DNA of 64,000 bases from Beroe forskalii (lineage: Eukaryota > Ctenophora > Nuda > Beroida > Beroidae). The first letter of the stretch is position 1. Every line of letters starts with the position of its first letter. Location of the stretch: NCBI GenBank assembly GCA_011033025.1, contig WFMF01000440.1, forward strand, positions 62,001 through 126,000, read 5' to 3'. A model generated the notes under the pieces. The model did not search any database. It worked only from the letters and a program-made list of their open reading frames with translations, and was not told the DNA's origin. Below, in pieces: positions 56,801-64,000 of the stretch. The position numbers and the translations under genes were made by a program.

Positions 56801-59800
56801 AAATACACGATCTCTGCTAACCTATTCTCAATGCCTTTTCGTAAAACAAAAACGCGATTGGGAACAGGAAAAAATTGCAACTAAGAAACTGTGATGGCGT
56901 GAAAATATAGCTGTATGGGCACAAAATATGTCGTTATAAAAACATTGTTCAGCGCGCTGTAGTATACATGTGCTATCTATATCGAACAAACTTCAAATTA
57001 AAGCATTTAAACTTCAATTCAAGCATAATATATATATCGAAACTTTTACAACGAAAAATCTCAAGAATGTCCTACTGTTACTCTGTTAGCTGAATAATAA
57101 AGCAAGCTTTGTATGTCATATATATTTTGCAATCCTTGAAACAGACATTCTGGCATCCTTCATAGGTCAAGCTCATAATGCATGAAAACCTTTACTAATG
57201 CAATTATCAAATATCTAAAGAATGTAAGTAGGTTTAGCAACAGTGAACAGAGCTGAAGATAGTTTAGTGTAACACATGATGGAGGCTAACTTTGTCATCA
57301 TGGAGCCACACAGTACTGGATTTAAATGAATGGAAAGTATACTGAACAATACTCGAATCCTAATTCAATTACAACATGAGCTGACTTCCATCATTCCATG
57401 ATGAACACGGAAAAGAAGAAATGGTTAAATGAATAAAACAACGAAACTATATAGACAAAAGATCCAATTGTGAATTTAGGGAGCAAGTTAAATTGTGAAT
57501 GTTTATATAAACGTGTCTATACCTATCAAGCGGTGTCAATAACCAGAATGTGAATATATGAGTTCAATATTCATTTGCCATAACGACATATCATCATATG
57601 CGGTATTATCATTTTTCAGTGTTTCGTCCATGTGTTGAGTGGAATAGTTCCAGGTGCCCATTCATATGATACGGGGTTTGAGTCTCAGCCGACGGCCCGT
57701 GTTGCTAAAATCGTGAAAAATACGGCGTATTTGCTCTTAGAGAAAAATCAGCGTTTTTCTCAAAAATATGGGGTAAATAACACGCGATACCGAATAAAAT
57801 TTTTATATCGTCAACATTTAGGGTGCTCGGCGCTCGCGCGACGTTTTTTGCACGCATGGTAATACAAATTGATCGTAAAAGTTGAACCTTACATTTTGAA
57901 TGAATATTGCACTCCCGAAAATACGATAATTTTCAGAAAAAAATACTTTTCGTATATTTGCCGTATTTCAAAGAAAATACGAATTTAACAACCTTGGACT
58001 CTCGGGGAAAGCCTCAGTCGGGGAAAGCGTGCCAAGCTAACCTTGGTACTTAACTTGCTACTGATGTGCAAGCATGAATTTCATGGGTGTTGACAGAAAA
58101 ATATTCAATTTGTTGTAATAAAGTAGCATTACTGTAGACTAAAACACGCCTATATTGCAATTCTAAAAGTTGCAATTCTAGACTACAAAATTGGACGATG
58201 GATAATGGCAAAAATGATCCGAAAGTCAGACAAGATTGCCGATGAAACGTACAAATTATACAAAACCACCTGTCACTACCTAATACCACGTTTATCAACC
58301 CAAAGAATATGCCTATCAGTAATCATGAGGATTGCTGGCAACTAGATCAAAATTACGAGAATTATCTAAAGAAATGATTTTAGGTATATCGGTTATGGGA
58401 ATATCCAGGGCAGCCAAATGCCTAATCTTTCACAAAGCAAAGACGAAGAACCTAGCAACATTTTTGATAGTTATTTGTACAATAATTGTGAAAGTGTAAA
58501 CGACGGCGTGATTCGGCCTGTAATTTCATAGGAATTCTCTCAAACTATCGCGGGCTGGTGACTGTACCGTGCAATGGCACTGCTAATACACATACAATGG
58601 TGGTAATTACCGTTAATTACATAATTACAATTTAGCGCTGGAATACCTGTCTGTCTTCAGGCAGCACTCAATATAACTTCATGTTCCATTGTTGTATAGG
58701 TTTTGGCTTTCGCGGTGTCTTTGTAATTGCGAGATTTCTATTGAAGTATTCAACAAACTAACAAAGAATTAGTTATAGTGTGTTGCTAGTGCTCCAAGAT
58801 CCCAAGTATACTTGGGATCTTGGAGATATGGTCACCTGCCCTATGTCATTGGAAATATATTACTATTTAAAGAAGTCACAACTCACAAGAAATCCGAAAA
58901 GAACGCATGATTATGTAGCAATCGGTATAACGGTGCCATGTTACGCAGTGTGCAAAGAGATGATCAAACATTGAGTGTAAGCATTGGAAGGTCTAAGGAT
59001 TCAGTGAAGCAGCATTGGTAAGAGATAAGATAAACCCGTGTCTCTGATTGGTTTACTCTTCCAGTTTAATAAAGTAATTTCCATGAAGCCATGTGTAGTG
59101 CTCACAACTGCAGTTATCAGCATAGTACGATATTACTGAACATTGTGTAGTTGTTCCAAAGGTCGCGTTGTTCTTCAAGTTTCATAGGTACGTGTCATAC
59201 ATGATAGCAAACTGAAATATTGAATAAAGCATTCTTAGCTAATTCTTGAAACGGCAAAGTTAAAAAATTTCATAACGAAATGTCAGATTACAAGGTAGGT
59301 ACATTAGTAATGCTAATAGTAATAATTTTCAACGTACCATGTTCACACAAAAAAGAACGGCTCCATATTGAAACTAATGATTTGATGAAATTGCTGTTAT
59401 TCGACATTAATTGGTTGTAAAATTTCTAACTCAACACTTCCTATTTTTATCTAGGTTTCTGAAGCTAGCAGTACAGTAGAATACATTCAAGGTAGAAGTA
59501 CAGACTCAAGAGATTTGACATCTTTCTGAAAACCATCTATCATCCTCAGCTTTTGCCGATATAATCACATGATTTTCAAAAGCTTCTGATAAATAATTCT
59601 CTCGTTTAACCTTTAACGTTCTACTTCTTAATGAACAAGCTAAAGATAAACATAAAAACAGTGAAAAAAAGCAAAATAGCACGATAAAGCAAGCTATTAA
59701 AGCTATATTAGCAGTATGTGTTTTATCTGCAACACCAAGCGTTTAATACTATAAGCAAGCCTAACTGTTCACGTTGTTAGCTGATACTCTGATACGTACA

Positions 59801-60163
59801 ATATATATTGACATTCTTGTCATGGTAAGCAGGCAGTTGTGGTGAGGTAATCAGGAAAAGTAGTGCATTGAAACATATTATATCAACAAGCGTAATACGT
59901 GCTAATTGTTGGCAGCATGGACTGCTAAAGTTTGGAGGAATGTCTGAATATTGGTTTATTGTTCGACCTTCTATTGTGACGAATTGTTGAATATAATTGA
60001 CGCAATGTTTTGACACAATTACTGCTTTTCTTGACGCGGATGAGAATATTATGTTTTGAGACCGTACGGCATAATGTTGCGTTTTGTCCTGCTTTAAACA
60101 GATTCAGATGAAAAGTTCCATTGTTATCATTGATTTTCAGACTTTAGTTATGACCTTTCTAGA
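53859..60163. other. Gene-poor AT-rich region
   Basis: Over 6 kb I can support no coding gene. Two TGACGTCA/TACGTCATTATCA words occur (53979, 54150). Frames at 56642-56884 (plus) and 58050-58298 (minus) lack domains. A 57628-57980 segment has a box-B-like GGGTTTGAGTCTC followed by AAAATACG/CGTATTT repeats, probably a decayed element. A perfect palindrome lies at 58792. Confidence 0.45.
58792..58825. repeat. 34-bp perfect palindrome without spacer
   Basis: The half CTCCAAGATCCCAAGTA is followed directly by its exact complement TACTTGGGATCTTGGAG. There is no loop, so it could extrude only as a cruciform. Surrounding DNA shows no related copy. Confidence 0.8.
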
Positions 60164-60385
60164 TGGCCAGGTAGCGCAGTGGTTAGGGCGTCGTATAAAG
60201 TTTTGGTGTTTAAAAATTTGGTAGGGAACTCTCAAAGCAGCCACTCGGTTCTCTGTCAAGTCGGGAGGTTAAATAATCTGCCCATTGCACATATGATTCA
60301 TGAATTATGATGTCATTTTGAACTGGCATGGTGTGTACTGAAAAAATGGGGATTTTTTCCTCGAAATGAAAAAAGATGTTAGCAA
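60164..60385 (+). mobile_element. tRNA-derived SINE-like element
   Basis: Starts GGCCAGGTAGCGCAGTGGTT then AGGGCGTCG, which is a tRNA 5' half with a good box A (TAGCGCAGTGG). A weaker box-B-like CGGTTCTCTGTCAAGTC follows at about 60246. The body ends with GAACTGGCATGGTGTGTACT and GGGGATTTTT; a similar tail (GAACTGTCATGGTGTGTGAA...GGTGATTTTTCTG) occurs at 37478-37520, so the family is dispersed. It does not fold as a functional tRNA. Confidence 0.6.
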
Positions 60386-60647
60386 TGACCTTTCCACTTA
60401 TGATATGTGCTGGACTGAGTTGATCATAGACTCCTGATCACTAGGAAGCAAGGAAACGCAACTGGCAACACTACAGCAAAACGTTGCACTGATGCACAAA
60501 ATACAGTTTATTGTAACTGATATTATAATCACGGAACTTTGACAGTTAAGACAGTGGTTTATGTATTGTCGAGATAGCGATACTTGATCATCGAGCCTCG
60601 TTAAAACTGTTATTAACAAAGCGTTATATCTAATGGTTTCTCCATTT

Positions 60648-60828
60648 CAGGGGCGTAGCTAGATTTTTGATAAGGGGGCGGCGAGTTACATTCACAACCT
60701 GTTAAATGTTTTATTTTGCTTGACTCAAAGCTCTCATCTCAACAAAATTAACAAAATTATCATAATATTGTCTGTCCAAAAAGGGGGAGGCAGCCGCCTG
60801 TGTCGCCTCCCCCCTGGCTACGCCCCTG
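60648..60828. mobile_element. hAT-type MITE with 8-bp target-site duplication
   Basis: 181-bp element with terminal inverted repeats CAGGGGCGTAGCTAG and CTGGCTACGCCCCTG (one mismatch). It is flanked on both sides by the same 8 bp, CTCCATTT (60640-60647 and 60829-60836). An 8-bp duplication and a CAGGGGCG-type end are hallmarks of hAT transposons. No coding capacity. The clean duplication suggests a fairly recent insertion. Confidence 0.9.
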
Positions 60829-60836
60829 CTCCATTT

Positions 60837-61759
60837 GACGGTCCAATGTAATAAATACCATTGGAGTGATACAGATTCCAGGGTGTGACGCAGTTGGCAG
60901 TGTCAAATTGTGTGTCAAATTGCACTGCTGCCCAATCTGTCGCTCCTCGTTGCAGAGTGTACACTGTAGAGTGTACACTGTACGTTATGGAACCCGGAAA
61001 ATATGCCGACAGCGGACTATATGCTGTCACTGCCGTACGTCACATGATAAACTTATCAAATATTCATGAACGAAATGCATCATGTCTACTCAGTACTCAA
61101 AATTGTTTCTTATGACTTTGATAGAACTGTGTGCAGTACGTAATCCGTAAATCCCAAGGGACTTTGAAATACGGCGCTACTCTTTGACAACACGTTCCAA
61201 TTTCTCTGTAATACTCTGGAGTACTAAGGTGAAGATGTGCGGAAGATAGGTTAGCGTCAACTGTCAGATAAATGTACGAATTTTAGTTTTGTGAGCAATT
61301 TTTATGAGAAATTCAAAAAGGGCACGTTGTCAAATAGCTGACTCGGTCCATTCTTTGATACCTAAATCCACCTAAATACCTTAATATCATCTCATAAATA
61401 ACATGAAATAAGTTCAGACAATCAGAATACACGATCGACAATCACACAATATTAACTGAGATCTAAGGAGGAAAGGAACAGAAAGCAAATAATTAGCTGA
61501 TATGATCTGATATTAGAGCTTCTAGAGGCTAAGAGGGAAACAGTGAGGCACATGCAATGAACAATAGCAGAATATAACAAGAGTCTATGATCTGAAGTAT
61601 ATGTATAATTTTAAATATATACGATACTACCAGTACGTTTATAATTAAACTCTTTACTCTAAATGGTACTACGATAGGATGATAGTAGGAGGTCACGTGA
61701 TAAGACGATAAGGTCACATGGACGCTATAGGTGGTTCAAAATGACGCCATTATCATGGC
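60837..61759. other. Noncoding spacer
   Basis: No gene is supported. GTACACTGTAGAGTGTACACTG at 60957 is a small symmetric repeat. The end (61741-61764) is an inverted repeat with arms ATGACGCCAT/ATGGCGTCAT around TATC, a TGACGTCATTATCA relative at the LINE junction. Confidence 0.45.
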
Positions 61760-62912
61760 GTCATTACATTCCTCCCTCCAACAGCATCATCAAAGGCGCC
61801 TTTCACAACTCAGCTTCGAACTTTGATGCTCTTAACTCAATCATCAGCAAGTTAAGGGACCACCCAGGTGATGAAATCCTTCTTTGTGGCGACCTAAACT
61901 CCCGCATAGGCGAGGCGACAGGCTACGACCAGCCTCTGGTTAGCAGAGTTCGCTTCATTTCTGACACAGACCTTGATAGCATAGATGACTCTAGCGATAT
62001 CCACGCCATGGCACCAATCTCCTCACTCAGAAACAGCATGGATAAGTGTACTAACAGTCATAAGGGCCCCCTCCTCGACTTGATCGGATCACAGAATCTT
62101 CTGGTTCTAAATGGTCGTACAATCGGTGACACCTCTGGAAACTACACCTGCTTCAAATGGAATGGAAACAGTGTCATTGATCTGTTCATTAGCTCAACCA
62201 ACTTCACGCATAGAGTGAAGTATCTTCATGTGGAAGAACATACCCTTTTTCTGACCACAGCCCAGTAGTTCTCCAGCTTTGGAATAAAGCTCCATCTGAC
62301 CCACCCAATAGACTCAAAAGTGGCATCACCTATGAATCAGCACCTTTTAAGTACAAACTTACAGGTGAATCACTCAACAGATTCAAAAATATGCTGGATG
62401 AACCACACATTGCAAGTCAGATCAATGAACTTCAGGATAAAATCACATCCATCACTACCAGCACGGATGAAACTAAGACGGCATGTGTTGAGTTTTCAAC
62501 TCTTATCAACTCTGTATCACAGGAGTGTTTTGATAAGACCAAGTCAGACAAAACAACAAAGCCAAAGTATGAAGCCTGGTTTGACCCTGCCTGTCACTCT
62601 GCTAGACGTCTCCTGAAAAGATCTGTCCGTGCTGTTGACAAAAACCCAGATAACAAGGCTATTAAGGATCGTCACCGCCTCAACGTCAAAGGATACCGTG
62701 GTATTATTGGATCCAAGAAGGAAAAATTCCTTCGCAAACTGAACAACAAAATCAAAAATGGCAGAGTGATCTCATGGAAGGACTTTAAAAAACTGAAACG
62801 ATTCAAGAAGGACGAGGTCAGACTTGATGAATCTGAGCACCTTGACCCCTTCCAGACATTCTATGCGAAGCTCTACTCTGACCAACACCCAACCATGGAC
62901 AGCCAAACTTAA
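61760..62912 (+). pseudogene. LINE ORF2 pseudogene: endonuclease end and linker
   Basis: Two overlapping open pieces, about 61741-62268 and 62391-62912, belong to one protein separated by a one-base frameshift around 62245-62255. The first holds the endonuclease motifs and ends prematurely just where SDHSPVV would follow. The second is the lysine-rich linker (KKEKFLRKLNNKIKNG, FKKLKRFKKDEVRLD), closed by a nonsense TAA at 62910; the RT domain continues in the same frame afterwards. Confidence 0.75.
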
Positions 62913-64000
62913 GAGGCCCTTCTGAATGATGCCATTTGTACTGCGAACTCGAATGTTCCTAACGAAGATCTAAACAAGCCTTTCACTATCGATGAACTGA
63001 CTGCTGCCATCAACGGTCTGAAATCTGGCAAAGCATCATCCTTTGATCACATCAGCAACGAAATTATCAAAGGATTCAACAGCAAAGTCCAGCATCTCCT
63101 ACTAAGTCTCTTCAACACTTGTCTCAAACTAGGTGTCTATGTCTGGAACCAAAGTGTTATCACCCCCCTGCACAAGAAAGGTAGCATTGACAATCCAGAT
63201 AACTACAGAGCCATTGCTGTGTGCAGCTGCCTCGGCAAACTTCTATCATCTATGCTGCTGAACAGGCTCATTGCCCATCGAGACACTAACTTCCCCTGAC
63301 CCACCTAATCAAGAAGCAGGTTTTAAGAAAGGCAGCCAGTGCAACGATCATATCTTACCCTCCTGACTATCATGGAGAAGTACAGAAAGTCCAAGCAAAA
63401 GTCTATGCTGTCTTCATCGACTTGAGAAAGGCTTTCGACCTTGTGTGCCGGCAGGCACTTCTTTTTATCAAACTTGCTTGCTGGCATTAATGGAGGTTCT
63501 TCAATATTATCAAAAAACATGTACAGTAACTCCAGTGGTCACATCAAAATCAACAATCGACTGAGCAAAGCTTTGACATCTCTAAAGGTACGGAGCAAGG
63601 TCACCCTCTCAGCCCAGAGCTATTCAAAGTTTATTTCTAAAACTCTCTAACCTTCTAAACGAACTGCCAGTCAACTGTCCATCACTATCAGGACTTACAG
63701 TGACACACCTTGCCTGGGGCTGATGACTTAGTTATTCTTGCTCTGGACACAGATTCCCTCCAGAAGCAGCTTTCTGTCATTGAAAATTATTGCAATGCCT
63801 GGGGTCTTGAAGTGAACATCTCTAAGACCAAGTTCATGGTGTTAAATGGCAGATGCCTGACTATCCTCACAGCTCATGGAGGCCATTGATGAATGGTAGT
63901 GAAATCGAGCTTGTGGCATCTTACTGTTATCTGGGTGTCATCATTAGCAGTAACGGCAAGTTTAGTCAAGCAGTAGAGTCCCTATACAAAAAAAGGGCTA
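61760..64000 (+). mobile_element. Non-LTR retrotransposon (LINE), 5'-truncated, decayed, runs off the window
   Basis: Endonuclease remnants: YIPPSNS, LLCGDLNSRIG (about 61880), CFKWNGNSVIDLFISS and SDHSPVV (about 62250), the C-terminal half of an apurinic-type endonuclease. A basic linker follows, then reverse transcriptase: LTAAINGLKSGKASSFDHI, ITPLHKKG, NYRAIAVCSCLGKLLSSML, motif A FIDLRKAFD (about 63415) and the active-site GADD (about 63720), then SYCYLGVIISSNGKF. The N-terminal half of the endonuclease is missing. The frame shifts near 62250 in a T run, meets TAA at 62910, and breaks again near 63295, 63350-63460 and 63650-63710. The order fits CR1/L2/I-like clades; I do not assign one. 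Not capable of transposition. Confidence 0.85.

Noticed and set aside
56642..56884. Small gene with a CMKCH-type motif
   Set aside because: One CxxCH is not enough; no splice partners, no conserved pattern, and the opposite strand is equally open.
57628..57720. Another tRNA-derived SINE
   Set aside because: Only a box-B-like GGGTTTGAGTCTC is visible, with no convincing box A or second copy.
60164..60250. Functional tRNA gene
   Set aside because: Box A is good, but box B is poor and no cloverleaf or acceptor pairing forms. It is better explained as a SINE head.

Overview
The window is nuclear DNA of a multicellular animal, most likely a marine or other invertebrate. Its genes are split by many canonical GT-AG introns. 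They encode animal-type proteins: a two-pore-domain potassium channel and a seven-transmembrane receptor. The rest is AT-rich noncoding DNA packed with miniature transposons, minisatellites and decayed retroelements. I cannot name the species. TTAGGG-like tracts are present, but only inside a transposon-like repeat, so they say little about the telomere. There are no operons, no CRISPR array and no prokaryotic signals.

Layout. 1-10.6 kb has no gene I can support. It holds two copies of a terminal-inverted-repeat element, hairpins and palindromes, a telomere-like TIR element and an 18-bp minisatellite. 10.6-19.0 kb carries a minus-strand gene that I rebuilt as 15 exons with consistent splice phases, about 921 aa, ending in a long coiled coil; I do not recognise the family. 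19-28 kb is intergenic and contains a 3.5-kb Harbinger (PIF/HARBI) transposon. Its transposase is broken, and its interior looks like poor-quality consensus. 28-38.7 kb is repeats: a 20-bp minisatellite, a second telomere-like element, a complete small MITE, a 2.25-kb array of a 26-bp hairpin-forming unit, and short TGACGTCA-bearing repeats.

38.8-43.4 kb holds a complete nine-exon two-pore potassium channel on the plus strand. Its stop codon lies at the edge of a minisatellite, and its introns are full of small mobile elements. 43.4-47 kb is more arrays and inverted repeats. 47.0-49.3 kb contains six exons of an acyl-CoA synthetase/4-coumarate-CoA-ligase-like protein that stops half way. Immediately after it, on the minus strand, is a two-exon seven-transmembrane receptor (49.7-50.9 kb) whose start codon adjoins a 43-bp minisatellite. 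51.5-61.7 kb has no recognisable gene; it contains a MITE pair, a 34-bp perfect palindrome, a tRNA-derived SINE-like element and a hAT-type MITE with an 8-bp target-site duplication. 61.76 kb to the end is a 5'-truncated, frameshifted non-LTR retrotransposon running off the window.

The genes do not form an obvious pathway. The most unusual shared property is that most of the minisatellites are built from self-complementary units. Several genes also border directly on such arrays or on MITEs, at a stop codon, a start codon, a splice acceptor and a 5' flank. I found no convincing new defence or enzymatic system. The best leads are the unrecognised coiled-coil gene, the palindromic arrays and two pre-miRNA-sized hairpins.
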